DNA of 64,000 nt, taken from positions 1-64,000 of the forward strand of contig DUSS01000024.1 of the NCBI GenBank assembly GCA_012842495.1, written 5' to 3'. The DNA is from Candidatus Fermentithermobacillaceae bacterium (GTDB lineage Bacteria > Bacillota > Sulfobacillia > Fermentithermobacillales > DUSS01). Shown here one piece after another: positions 8,868-18,649 of the stretch. Numbering within the stretch: the first letter of the stretch is position 1; the number at the start of each line of letters is the position of its first letter. The notes below the pieces were generated by a model. It saw only the letters and a program-made list of their open reading frames with translations, was not told where the DNA came from and made no database searches. A program made the translations under genes and the position numbers.

Positions 8868-9041
8868 CCGTAGAACCCGGTACTGGGGCCCGGCATGGTC
8901 CGTATGGCAGAAACCAGGACAAGTCCTCACGCAGTCCTGATCTTCTTACTTTCCAGGTGACGTCCCAAGTCCCACAGGCACCCCCGCTGTTGCCCTGGAG
9001 GCACGTATGATAGGTTTTAGGGGGATTGGCTTGGGAAGGAA

Positions 9042-11504
9042 GTGGATGCTGTGGGCATACTGGACCGTGTCTTGGAGTGGGAATTTAACGGCAGAGTGCT
9101 TACCATAATCACAGCTGCGGCCAGGGTTGCTCTAACGCCCCTGGCGGAAGATCTGGTGAGGATGACGATTTCCGCGGCGGGGGGCCGTGGCGTGATCCCT
9201 ACCGGAGCTGTGGTCAAGAAGGCCTGGCCTCCAGTTAGGGCAACAGTTACCCGGACCGGGCAGGGGGTTTCTCTTTCTGTCTCCCGGGAGGCGCCGGGCG
9301 AAGCGAACTCTGGCTCCGGCATCCGGGTGAAAATAGGCTTTTCTCCCCTTCAAGTAAAATGGTACCGTGGCGGTCGCTTATTTGCCACGGATGAAGCGAT
9401 TGAGGTTTGCCGGGACCGCATAGCGATTCACCGGGTTCTCGGGCCAAACGAACGCTTTTACGGCCTCGGGCAGAAGATGGGCTTCCTCGATAGGCGGGGA
9501 AGGAAGTACGAGATGTGGGCCACGGACGACCCTCTTCACACCCCCGGAACTGACCCGATGTACCAGAGCATTCCGTTTCTCATTGGCCTTCGCAAAGGGA
9601 AAGCTCACGGACTTTTCGTGGATTGCGCTGCCCGGAGCTTCTTCGACCTGGGTTCTTGCGAGCCGGCGGGTACGTATTCAGTAGAGGTCTTGAGCCCTGT
9701 CCTCGACGCGTACGTCTTTGCGGGTCCGAGCATGAGGGATATAATCGTCCGGTATACCGAGCTAACAGGAAGAATGGAGCTTCCGCCTTTGTGGGCCCTG
9801 GGATATCACCAGTGCCGGTACAGCTACTATCCGGAAGCTCGAGTCCGCGAGGTGGCGAAAGCTTTTCGGGAGAAGGACATACCCTGCGACGCAATCTGGC
9901 TCGACATCCATTACATGGATGGATACCGGGTATTCACATGGGACAAAGAGCGCTTTCCCAACCCTGAGCGTTTGGTCGAGGATCTGGCGCGGGACGGCTT
10001 CAAGGTGGTGACCATAGTAGATCCGGGCATCAAGGTGGACCCCGAGTTTGACGTATACCGAGAGGGGATGGAGGGACGTCACTTCATAACGAACCCTGAC
10101 GGTACGGTTCACGTGGGGGAAGCCTGGCCCGGTCCATCAGCTTTCCCCGACTTCATTCGGGAGAAAACGAGGTTGTGGTGGGGAAAGAAATTGAAGGAAG
10201 CCTACATCGACAAAGGAGTCAGCGGCGTCTGGCTGGACATGAACGAGCCCGCAAGCTTCAGGAAAAACCTTCAGGGTGAGCGCACTCTTCCTCACGATGT
10301 TCTCCAGGGCGAGGATGGCAGGCGGGTTCAGCACAAGGACGTCCATAACCTTTACGGCTTCACCATGAGTCGAGCTACCTACGACGCCCTGAGACGCTAC
10401 GCGCCGGAGAAAAGACCTTTTATCCTAACGCGTTCCGGCTACGCAGGTATTCAGCGATACGCCGCCGTATGGATGGGCGACAACCATTCCTGGTGGGAAC
10501 ACGTTCTCGCCTCGGTGCCCCTTTGCATGGGAATGGGGCTGTCCGGCGTTCCTTTTGTGGGCGTCGACGTCGGAGGTTTCGGCGGTGACGCCACGGCCGA
10601 ACTGTACGCCAGGTGGATGGAAATGGGGGCTTTCATGCCTTTCTTTCGGGGGCATACCGCCTTGGGCACCAGAGACCAGGAACCATGGTCGTTCGGGCCG
10701 GAGGTGGAAGATATCTGCCGTCGTTACATCAAGATTCGCTACCGGCTGCTCCCGCTCTTTTACACGTTGTTCGAGGAAGCTTCCCGCACCGGGCTGCCGG
10801 TTATGAGGCCCCTGATCCTCGAGGAACAGGGTGACGAGCGGGTGGAGAATCTGAGCGACGAGTTTCTGCTGGGACGGGATATCCTGGTCGCGCCGGTCTA
10901 CCTTCCCGGACAGACCAAAAGGCTTGTGTATCTCCCGCGGGGTGAATGGTACGATTTCTGGACGGGTCGCCGCTACCGCGGCGGAAGGCATATCGTAGCT
11001 AATGCGCCCCTCGACATCGTGCCGGTTTTCGTTCGGGCAGGCGGGGTGGTGCCGATGGGCCCCGAGATCTCACACACGAGCGCGTATCGTTGTGCCGGTG
11101 TATCTCCTACGCGAACGATGCAGTCCGCCGAAGATCCCTTTGATACGCTGACGCTCCACGTGTTCGCCGGGGAAGGCGTCTTTGAACTGTACGAAGACGA
11201 AGGGGACGGATACGCCTACAGGAACGGAGCATTCGGTCGCACGAGGATCACCGTGACGAAGGAACGAATTACCGTCGGAACGCCCCGCGGTGACTATAGG
11301 CCGCTCTGGAGGCGGGTGGAGATGTTCCTCTACGGCTTTGGGGACATAATCTCCGTAGACGGTGAGCTGGTCAAGACCCAGGAGCGTTTTAAGAGTGATT
11401 TCCTCTCGATACCTACTGCTGAGGTTCTTTCAGACGCAAGGCGCACGCTAAAGGTAGTAGTGGAGAAGCAGGGCGGGTTCACCGTGGAGACCCGGTGTTC
11501 ATAA
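9042..11504 (+). CDS. glycoside hydrolase family 31 (alpha-glucosidase)
   Basis: An 820-residue GH31 enzyme. The catalytic nucleophile is D399 in VWLDMNEP, and the acid/base is probably D480 in WMGDNHSWWEH. The GLGQKMGFLDRRG segment, the (beta/alpha)8 barrel signature PPLWALGYHQCRYSYYPE and the C-terminal beta domains (LVAPVYLPGQ) are all present. Family members release alpha-glucose from maltose, isomaltose or other alpha-glucosides. There is no signal peptide, so it acts in the cytoplasm on imported oligosaccharides. A GTG start is used; the GTG at 9051 is an alternative. No transporter or regulator flanks it. Confidence 0.93.
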   Translation: MDAVGILDRVLEWEFNGRVLTIITAAARVALTPLAEDLVRMTISAAGGRGVIPTGAVVKKAWPPVRATVTRTGQGVSLSVSREAPGEANSGSGIRVKIGFSPLQVKWYRGGRLFATDEAIEVCRDRIAIHRVLGPNERFYGLGQKMGFLDRRGRKYEMWATDDPLHTPGTDPMYQSIPFLIGLRKGKAHGLFVDCAARSFFDLGSCEPAGTYSVEVLSPVLDAYVFAGPSMRDIIVRYTELTGRMELPPLWALGYHQCRYSYYPEARVREVAKAFREKDIPCDAIWLDIHYMDGYRVFTWDKERFPNPERLVEDLARDGFKVVTIVDPGIKVDPEFDVYREGMEGRHFITNPDGTVHVGEAWPGPSAFPDFIREKTRLWWGKKLKEAYIDKGVSGVWLDMNEPASFRKNLQGERTLPHDVLQGEDGRRVQHKDVHNLYGFTMSRATYDALRRYAPEKRPFILTRSGYAGIQRYAAVWMGDNHSWWEHVLASVPLCMGMGLSGVPFVGVDVGGFGGDATAELYARWMEMGAFMPFFRGHTALGTRDQEPWSFGPEVEDICRRYIKIRYRLLPLFYTLFEEASRTGLPVMRPLILEEQGDERVENLSDEFLLGRDILVAPVYLPGQTKRLVYLPRGEWYDFWTGRRYRGGRHIVANAPLDIVPVFVRAGGVVPMGPEISHTSAYRCAGVSPTRTMQSAEDPFDTLTLHVFAGEGVFELYEDEGDGYAYRNGAFGRTRITVTKERITVGTPRGDYRPLWRRVEMFLYGFGDIISVDGELVKTQERFKSDFLSIPTAEVLSDARRTLKVVVEKQGGFTVETRCS

Positions 11505-12291
11505 CGTCTTCGCTACGTAGGCTTACCATGGGGGTTGTAGCTATGATTCCGGACTGGACGGCCCATGCCTGGCTCCAGAACGAATCCACCGGGCGGTGAG
11601 AAAGCCCTACCTCACCACCCAGTGGAAGGACCCTGTGGGATGGCTTAGTCCAGAGGTGGAGGAGCTTTGGCCTCTAGGTCCGATACATAAAGCCTCGATG
11701 AATCCGGCGGATACGGGGGTCGGTAGGGCCGGACTCCGGTACAGCGTACGCCCGGACGATAAAGGGCAGTGGCTTAGTACTACCGCACGAAGGCCCTTGC
11801 CAGGTGAAAACTGATCTGGGGATCTAATGCTCCCTCGATACTGGGTTAGGCGGAGCTCGACATTCTTATGTAGTATCGACTGAACGACTCCGTAAGACCA
11901 TCCGCCATACGAGTGGAGGCACACGGGTATGCTTCTGGTGCAGAGCTCCCTCGCGCCTGGGTCGTGATCTGTACATTGCTCAGCAGGGTCACGTGCGATA
12001 TGTCGAGAAGTCGCACTCCACTCAGTCATTTTGCTGGCCCTCTGTCCGCTGCGCGGGTTGGTCTCGCACATCCGTCCCGCAGACGCTCATTGGTAGCCTG
12101 CTTGAGGGACGCCAGCTTCTGCATCAACTCAGCGAAGAGTTGCTGCTGGCGGTATACATGATGCTGCCACCCAAGAGGTCCATGCCCAGGCCCCTTCGCG
12201 CCCTTTTGCGTCCCTGCCGGTCGTTACCCCGCGTCACCCGCGGGCGTGTCTGGGCACCCGGCACGAGCCGGCCCGGAGGTGGAGCCGCCCG
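11505..12291. other. 787-base interval without a recognisable gene
   Basis: No open frame here has both a start signal and recognisable content. On the minus strand near 12090-12180 a short open stretch (VYRQQQLFAELMQKL) looks helical and might be a gene remnant. The 5' half is rich in short GC hairpins. Given the neighbouring broken genes and transposases I read it as degraded DNA, possibly old mobile-element sequence. A structured RNA cannot be ruled out by eye. Confidence 0.3.
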
Positions 12292-12978
12292 TCATCCAGC
12301 CGTACGGGGCAGTTCCCAGCGCGCAAACTGCTCCAGCCGTTGTCGGAACTCCCGAGAACCCAGCACCGCTGCGCTGATCGACCGCGCCCTCTCCTCGGGG
12401 AGCTCCAGAAGCGCGTGATGCCTCCCTGAGGTAAAGCCGGCCTGCTTTGCTTGCGGGCAGCGCTCGCTGCACAACCCGCACCGGAATACCGTCGGGTCTG
12501 CTGAGAAGGCGGGAAGGGTGAAAACGAAAGCCTTGCAGTGGACCCGATCGTGGCCTCGTGGAGGTTCTACAGACGGGTCTATCGCCCCTGCCGGGCACAG
12601 GTCCGCGCAAAGCTGGCACCCGCGGCACGGGTCGAATTGCGCGAGGGCTTCATCGCAGTCGAACGGGTAGTCGGTCAGGATTGCCCTGAAGTACACCTGA
12701 GAGCCGTACTCAGGCGTAATAATGGTGCTATTACGCCCGTAAACCCCCAGGCCCGCTTCGTAGGCTGCCAGCTTCATAGAGAAGGGAACGATTCTGCCTT
12801 CTTCCAGCTTAACTGGAGAACTGGCCTGCGCGTCGCTTCCGACCGTCTCCAGCGTATCCGGAACCACATATGACTTGATTCCCCGGCGGTACAGGAACTG
12901 AGATACGGCTAGGGCGATCGAGTCGATCAGCCAGCTTGCTGGTCGCGTGAAGGGTTCGCCTCCGTAGTGGCTGACCAC
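12292..12978 (-). pseudogene. 5'-truncated QueG-like 4Fe-4S double-cluster protein
   Basis: The reading frame gives 228 residues of an epoxyqueuosine reductase-like ferredoxin-fold protein. Two four-cysteine clusters are visible: CRGCQLCADLC, and the later CGLCSERCP with a preceding lone Cys (VHCKAF). LAAYEAGLGVYGRNSTIITPEYGS is the conserved region before the clusters. Relatives carry about 60-70 more residues at the N-terminus. Here homology stops at 12978, where sequence belonging to an ISLre2 transposase begins on the other strand. The gene has therefore lost its 5' end and start region and is probably inactive. Confidence 0.75.
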
Positions 12979-14249
12979 TGCGGGACGAGAGCCGTTACGT
13001 GGTTAAAGACGTTCGGAAGGGTACGATTGCCACGTTGCTCGGGGATGTGGAATACTGCCGCCGGTATTACTTTGACAAGAAGACGGCGGGGTATGTGTAC
13101 CTGTTGGACGAAGCGTTGGGTATGGGCAGGAGAAGGATCAGCCCTGGTCTGGCTGTAGTAGCAGCGATTCAGGCCGTAATCGGGCCTTCATACCGGGCCG
13201 CCAGGGACAGTTTGAAACGGTTTTACGGGCATCAGGTGGTAAGTCACGAAAGCATTCGGCAGTTGATATTGCGGCTGGGAGAGTTTGTGGAAGAGGAAGA
13301 AACGCGCAAACGGGAAGAACCCGATGGCAAGAGACAAGTTCCGGTGCTTTTTGTTGAAGTGGACGGGTACTGGGTGTCCATGCAGAAGGAAAAGGACCGG
13401 GAGGTTCGGATGATGGTATCCGACGAAGGGTGGAAGCCGAGGACTCCCGGGAGCGACGAGTACGAACTGGTCAACAAGTCGCACTACCTCGAGACAGACA
13501 TGCAACGCGAGGATTTTTGGGATAAAGCCAGCCGCCATCTTTATAGCATGTACGACATAGACGAGAAGACTCTGGTGATAATCAACGGGGACCGGGCGAA
13601 ATGGATCCGCAAGGGTGTCGAGTACTTCCCCAAAGCCATCTACCAGGTAGACCGGTACCACCTGAAAAGGGAGTTGAGGGATTTACTGCGTGATACTCAG
13701 CACCTTGAAAACGGTCTTGGGGCGGTTGACAGGAGTGACGTCGATGGCCTGACGGAGGTGCTGAAGAGAGTTCGAAGAGAAGTGCGGGAGCCTGTTCGAC
13801 ATACGAAAATAAACGAACTGCTGGCGGCCATTCGAGAGATGCCCGAGGCCTTCAGGGATTACCGGGTGCGACTTGAGGAGATGGGCTACGACACTCGGGG
13901 GATGAGGGGAATGGGAGCAACGGAGTCGAACGTGAACAAGTTTTCTATGCGGTTGAAAAAGCGCGGCCAGAGTTGGAGTTTGGAAGGACTCAACGCGATG
14001 ATTCACTCGATGGTGAAATACTTCGAGGACAAGCTGGACCGGTATGCGGAGCATGTGAGCCGAGTACATAACCTTCTCAGCGAGGAGAAGGTCGCCCAGA
14101 CGACGGAGGAGATAGCATCGAAAGTGACCACCGACATCTACGAAGCCAAACGAGGCGGGGTGCCGCTGCTCAACGTCGGAACAAGCCGATCAGGCGGGTT
14201 ATCCAAAGTGCTTCGGCGTCTCGTATTACCAGATCCTGCCATAACATAA
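12978..14249 (+). pseudogene. 5'-truncated ISLre2-family (UPF0236) transposase
   Basis: From about 12978 the frame reads LRDESRY-VVKDVRKGTIATLLGDVEYCRRYYF, which matches the interior of ISLre2-type transposases. It continues through KTAGYVYLLDE, LFVEVDGYWVSMQKEK, INGDRAKWIRKG and VDRYHLKREL to the C-terminus, about 420 residues. An in-frame stop (TGA at 12972-12974) sits directly upstream, so the usual first 50-70 residues are missing. The likely right end of the element lies past the stop, around 14250-14310. Loss of the N-terminus suggests it cannot transpose by itself. Confidence 0.8.
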
Positions 14250-14460
14250 GTCCAACATATGGGGGCGTGGCTTCTCACCCACAACTACTTGACAGACACG
14301 TTTTGCGACCGTTATTGTACTTTTCGCCAAGTGGCATAGACCTGGCAGAGGGCTGAGGGTCCCAGGCGCAAGGACTTATTAGCTTTCCTACTGATTAGGG
14401 GAATGGTCAGTTGAAAAGCGCGCCGCATACTGAGCCCCAGTGCCAGCGGGAGGTGCGGTT

Positions 14461-14850
14461 GTGAGACATTACTTCGGTATTGTCATTGAGCAATCTCTGC
14501 GGAGCCCGGACGTACTGCCCCAGGCGCAGATCATAGCCCGGAAGCAGGTGGGGACCTGGCGGTTCCTGCTCACGAGCGTGGTGGAAAGCGAGATAGACGA
14601 ACACATCCGGACACTGCAGGCCGGTATGGTTACCGATGACAACTGGTACGCCCATTACTTCCTCGGGGAAGAGTTGGTTGTGGTTTTCCGGGACGCGTCC
14701 TTCCGAGTCACCACGGATCCGGCCACCTGGGGGCCGGCGGTTGACCACGGCCTGCGAAGCGGCATTCCCATGAAGCAGCTGGACTTCAAGCCGCGTACCG
14801 TGCCGGATGCCGAGGCCTTTTTTGCACTGGAGGTGCCCCTACAGCCCTGA
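14461..14850 (+). CDS. hypothetical protein
   Basis: A 129-residue protein that I do not recognise. It starts at GTG with GGGAGGT six bases upstream (MRHYFGIVIEQSL), has mixed alpha/beta character, no membrane segment, no cysteine and an acidic, proline-containing C-terminus (KPRTVPDAEAFFALEVP). The good ribosome binding site and normal composition suggest a real gene. It lies between an ISLre2 remnant and an IS110 remnant, so it may be cargo or a survivor of local rearrangement. No function is proposed. Confidence 0.6.
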   Translation: MRHYFGIVIEQSLRSPDVLPQAQIIARKQVGTWRFLLTSVVESEIDEHIRTLQAGMVTDDNWYAHYFLGEELVVVFRDASFRVTTDPATWGPAVDHGLRSGIPMKQLDFKPRTVPDAEAFFALEVPLQP

Positions 14851-14958
14851 CGGCTTTTGCGAAACAGCCCTTCACGACCGGCTGACCCGATGTGAAAGGG
14901 GCAGCTCCGACGATAGGGTAGGTACACAAGCGGCCACTAGTTGTGGGCTGCCGACACG

Positions 14959-15189
14959 TTAGACTCCCCGTTGTACCAGTGAACGCTCGGCGCGAAGCAG
15001 GTCTTCCTTGCTATCCTCTCTGGCCGCCCTGATTAGATCCCTCAGGGCCTCATCATCTCCGCTGGGTGTCCATACCCCTGTCAGTTCGGCTGCTACTACT
15101 ACAACGCACTTCACTCCCATGGACTCAAGTTGACGCTTAAGCACATACCCTGAAGGGCCTGCTTCGTCACACACTTCCACCTTGCACAC
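14959..15189 (-). pseudogene. internally deleted IS110-family transposase fragment
   Basis: The frame carries two separated pieces of an IS110 DEDD transposase: CDEAGPSGYVLKRQLESMGVK from the N-terminal half and, fused soon after, TPSGDDEALRDLIRAAREDS. In intact proteins about 30 residues containing the conserved RVKTDRRDA segment lie between these. That stretch, with a catalytic acidic residue, is missing here, and neither the N-terminal catalytic strand nor the C-terminal transposase_20 domain is present. It is a dead remnant. Confidence 0.7.
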
Positions 15190-15256
15190 GGCAGGACCAC
15201 CGTTACAGGGGGACGAATAATCGAGTGCGGTGCTTAAAACGGGGTGACGAAGGCGG

Positions 15257-16480
15257 ATGGGTAAGACAGTTGGAGTCGGAAGTCCAGGACGTACGCTCGA
15301 AATCCGGTCGCCCCGCAGTCCTGTTTACTTCGCAGCCAGATATGTTCTGGCGGTGGGAGCGGTCGAGTTCTTCGCCTGGAAGATACTGGACCCGTTCTAC
15401 CTGCAATTTCTGACCACCCAACGGGGCTTGAACCTTTCTCCGTCTCAGTTCGCCCTCTTCGTTTCGCTGGGATCATGGATCAGCATGATACTGGACTATC
15501 CGACGGGAGCTGTGGCGGATAAGCTGGGCCGCCGGTTGAGCTGGGCCCTCGCCATGTTTTCCCATGCCGTAGGGATGCTATGGTTGAGCCAGGCGCGGAC
15601 TTTTGCCCAATGCTTGGTGGTCCCCGTGTTCCAGGGGATCTCCTGGGGTTTTCAGAGTGGGTCACGGGAGGCGTGGCTTTACGACCACGTGGGGGAAGAG
15701 GGCACGAAAAGAGCCATGTCCCTCTTGTACGTGGCCTCCGTCCCCATGACCTTGATCGGTGTAGGCATTGCCACCTCGTTGGGAACCTGGGCTGACGTGA
15801 GACTGCCCATAGCTATCACCGGACTTATACTTCTCGTGGTCGCTTTCGGAGTGCTCACCTTTCCGGAAAACTACGGCCATCGGGAACGAAGATGGCTTGA
15901 GGTATTGAAGTCGGGATTAACGCAGTTCCGGCGAAGCAGAATCCTTCAGTTCCTGGCGGTGGAGAGCTTTTTCATGACCCTGCCCGTGTGGATGAACAGC
16001 GCATGGTGGTTGACTTACCTGGTCAAGCGGTGGGAGGTTGGGGTGCTAGGGGCCACCGCCTCTTTCGGAGTCACCGCTTGTGGCTCGGCGGTAGCTGGTT
16101 TCGTCCTGTCCAGAACCAGATATACGAAGTACCGGGCTCTTTTGGTGTACCCCACTCTTGGCGCCGGAATCGCGTTCTGTCTCGTGCCGGTAGCTCCTGC
16201 TCCCATTATTGTGGTCGTCCTCGTCCTCGTCACCATCGCGGCAAGATATTTTCGTAACGTTGGGGTAACTCTTCTGAGAAACCGTGAAATAGTCGAAGAG
16301 AGAGCTACCGCCCTATCGTTTCTGGGTACGCTTGAAGGTGCTTTTTGGACCTTGGGACCGCTTTTGTGGGGCGCGCTCATCGAAACGGTGGGTCTCGGGA
16401 TGTCGTTCGTTGCTGCGGGAGTCTGCTCTTTCATTTGCGCGGGCCTGTTTATCGCTGCGACAGCGAAGGAGCGAAGATAG
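15257..16480 (+). CDS. major facilitator superfamily transporter
   Basis: A 407-residue protein with about 11-12 hydrophobic helices. The MFS motif-A-like loop between helices 2 and 3 is DYPTGAVADKLGRRLSW. The C-terminal half repeats the fold, with a long basic loop between (YGHRERRWLEVLKSGLTQFRRSR). It is similar in style to drug or metabolite exporters of anaerobic Bacillota; the substrate cannot be inferred. A methyltransferase gene follows about 130 bases later on the same strand, which hints at, but does not show, a shared role in detoxification or resistance. Confidence 0.85.
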   Translation: MGKTVGVGSPGRTLEIRSPRSPVYFAARYVLAVGAVEFFAWKILDPFYLQFLTTQRGLNLSPSQFALFVSLGSWISMILDYPTGAVADKLGRRLSWALAMFSHAVGMLWLSQARTFAQCLVVPVFQGISWGFQSGSREAWLYDHVGEEGTKRAMSLLYVASVPMTLIGVGIATSLGTWADVRLPIAITGLILLVVAFGVLTFPENYGHRERRWLEVLKSGLTQFRRSRILQFLAVESFFMTLPVWMNSAWWLTYLVKRWEVGVLGATASFGVTACGSAVAGFVLSRTRYTKYRALLVYPTLGAGIAFCLVPVAPAPIIVVVLVLVTIAARYFRNVGVTLLRNREIVEERATALSFLGTLEGAFWTLGPLLWGALIETVGLGMSFVAAGVCSFICAGLFIAATAKERR

Positions 16481-16612
16481 TGGACCGCGTTATGGCAGAC
16501 CGCGTTTTCTTTTACCGGTGCTTTTATGTATCCTTTTGCTGCACGCCGCAGCGGGCCACCCGGGTCACGCTGCGAATTGTGCAAATAGACTTCGGATACA
16601 GGGAAGGGGCAG

Positions 16613-17293
16613 TTGCCCGTGAATAGCTTCTTGTTAGATAGAAGGTCCTGGCTCGAAGAAAGGCGCAGACTCACCGAGGTCAGATACGACGCCGTGTTTT
16701 CTCGCGACTACGATGAGAAATACGGGGACATCAGCCCGACTCACAGGCGATTTGTGGAAAAACTGCTCTCGCTCACTCCTCCAAACGCCCGAATCCTTGA
16801 CGCTGCCTGCGGGACAGGAAAATACTGGACGATGATCCTCGAAGCGGGGAGGACAGTCGTGGGGATAGACCAGTCATCGGAAATGCTCAAGCTGGCAGCT
16901 TTGAAGCACCCCGAAGTGCCTACGGAAAAGGTAGGTCTTCAAGAGATGACCTATGTCTCCGAGTTTTCCGCTGCGATGTGCGTGGATGCCATGGAAAACG
17001 TGTGCCCCGAAGACTGGCCTCTAGTGCTCGGAAACTTAGCTTCTGCGTTGAAAAAAGACGGCCATCTTTATCTTACCGTAGAAGTCATAGCCGAAGACGA
17101 GCTCGAGGAGGCCTACAGAAAGGCCCGGGAGATGGGGCTGCCTGTGGTCTTCGGCGAATACGCTCACCACGGAGGTTACCACTACTATCCGAAGCCAGAG
17201 CAGGTGGAGGAGTGGCTATCCCGGGCCGGCTTCGAGATCCTCGAGAAGGCATTGGGAGACGGGTACCTGCACTATCTGGCGAGGAAGAGATGA
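16613..17293 (+). CDS. class I SAM-dependent methyltransferase
   Basis: A 226-residue Rossmann-fold methyltransferase. Motif I is ILDAACGTGKYW near residue 60, followed by the acidic GIDQSSEML that binds the SAM ribose. AMCVDAMENVCPEDW corresponds to motif IV. The C-terminus, with EYAHHGGYHYYPKPEQVEEWL, resembles small-molecule methyltransferases of the UbiE/COQ5-like group. The acceptor is unknown. TTG 16613 or GTG 16619 may start it; GGAAGGGG lies upstream of both. Confidence 0.85.
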   Translation: MPVNSFLLDRRSWLEERRRLTEVRYDAVFSRDYDEKYGDISPTHRRFVEKLLSLTPPNARILDAACGTGKYWTMILEAGRTVVGIDQSSEMLKLAALKHPEVPTEKVGLQEMTYVSEFSAAMCVDAMENVCPEDWPLVLGNLASALKKDGHLYLTVEVIAEDELEEAYRKAREMGLPVVFGEYAHHGGYHYYPKPEQVEEWLSRAGFEILEKALGDGYLHYLARKR

Positions 17294-17700
17294 GAACCGT
17301 TTCTGACGCTCCTACCCAACCACTATAAGGTGTTCTAAGGCGGGTTCCTAACACCTGCCAGAAGGTTTTTGAAAGGGAGCATGTTAGCTGCCGCGATGCT
17401 CTGGTTAGGGATCGGATTCTCGATTAATTCGGATTCTGCGAAAGACCCGGAGGGCAGCCGAAAACGAAGGGTACGACAAGGCGTCAGTGACCGCTCCCAA
17501 GATTCCAGTCACTCCTGGACTTAGAACGAGGGGGAGCGCGCCCGCTTGCACGCCTGCGAAATTCCTTCCGAGGACCGCGTTCTTGGAACGGATTGATAGC
17601 TCCTTTCCGGGAGGGTAATTTGGTTTTGGTGAGTTTTCCCTGGAGGGACCAGAGGCGCTGAATTGAGTATTCTGCGAGCGATTAACCGGGGGTCTGAAGG
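17294..17700. other. intergenic interval before the fumarase genes
   Basis: About 400 bases with no convincing gene. A short open frame at about 17381 (MLAAAMLWLGIGF) has GAAAGGGAG upstream but ends within about 50 codons with no recognisable content. A promoter for the fumarase pair is expected here but none is obvious. Confidence 0.3.
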
Positions 17701-18561
17701 ATGGGCTACGGGTATCTGAGGGAGATCAGCGTAGACCAAGTTGCCGAAGCGGTAAAGCGCTTGTGCATAGAGTCTAACGTGAAGATGCCGGCCGAGCTTT
17801 CGTACGCCGTCGCGCAGGCTCTTGAACGCGAGGAATCACCAGCAGGCAGAAAGATCCTAAAGCAAATTCTGGAAAACCACCGGATTGCCGCAGAAGAAGC
17901 TATTCCCGCCTGTCAGGACACGGGTATAACTCTTGTGTTTCTCGAAATTGGCCAGGATGTTCATTTGATAGGTGGAGACCTCTACGACGCTGTGAACCGG
18001 GGTGTAAGGGCAGGGTATATTGAAGGTTACCTGCGTAAGTCCGTGGTCAAAGACCCGCTCTTCCAGCGGGAAAACTCCGGTGACAACACTCCCGCGATGA
18101 CCTACGTTGAGATAGTCCCGGGAAACAGCATTAGAATCACGGTGGTTCCAAAGGGCGCGGGGGCAGAAAACGCGAGCGCTCTGCGTATGCTTCCCCCTCA
18201 TGCAGGCCTGGAAGGGGTCAAACGATTCGTCGTTGAAACCGTCGAGGCGGCGGGACCGGACGCGTGCCCACCTTACGTGGTAGGTGTCGGTATCGGGGGA
18301 ACCTTCGACAGAGCGCCCTTGCTGGCGAAGAAGGCTCTCGTACGTCCGCTCGGCACCCGTCACGGCGACCCGCGCTACGCTGTACTAGAGCAGGAACTTC
18401 TGGAAGAGATAAACCAGCTGGGCATAGGTCCGCAGGGCCTTGGGGGGCGAGTGACAGCTTTTGCCGTTCACGTTGAGACCGCTCCGTGTCACATTGCTTC
18501 GCTGCCTGTAGCCGTTAATCTCGGTTGCCATGTCAACCGAGCGGCCAGAGTGACTTTATAA
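17701..18561 (+). CDS. class I fumarate hydratase, alpha subunit
   Basis: A 286-residue alpha subunit of the oxygen-sensitive, [4Fe-4S]-dependent two-subunit fumarase (also the layout of L(+)-tartrate dehydratase). Cluster and active-site features visible are IPACQDTGIT near residue 80, the GENTP-like region NSGDNTPAMTYVE, PKGAGAENASALRML, and a terminal NLGCHVNRA. It interconverts fumarate and malate with the beta subunit encoded directly downstream. No succinate dehydrogenase or malic enzyme gene is nearby, so its pathway role (reductive or oxidative branch) is open. Confidence 0.93.
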   Translation: MGYGYLREISVDQVAEAVKRLCIESNVKMPAELSYAVAQALEREESPAGRKILKQILENHRIAAEEAIPACQDTGITLVFLEIGQDVHLIGGDLYDAVNRGVRAGYIEGYLRKSVVKDPLFQRENSGDNTPAMTYVEIVPGNSIRITVVPKGAGAENASALRMLPPHAGLEGVKRFVVETVEAAGPDACPPYVVGVGIGGTFDRAPLLAKKALVRPLGTRHGDPRYAVLEQELLEEINQLGIGPQGLGGRVTAFAVHVETAPCHIASLPVAVNLGCHVNRAARVTL

Positions 18562-18649
18562 CCCGGAAGCTTTTTTGGTAGCTGTAGCGGTAAATGACCG
18601 CCGTACCCGTGAACGACCGGGAGGAAACGACGGAAAACGGCGGGATACA

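Noticed and set aside
11505-12291. A group II intron
   Set aside because: No reverse transcriptase frame and no domain V-like hairpin could be found by eye.
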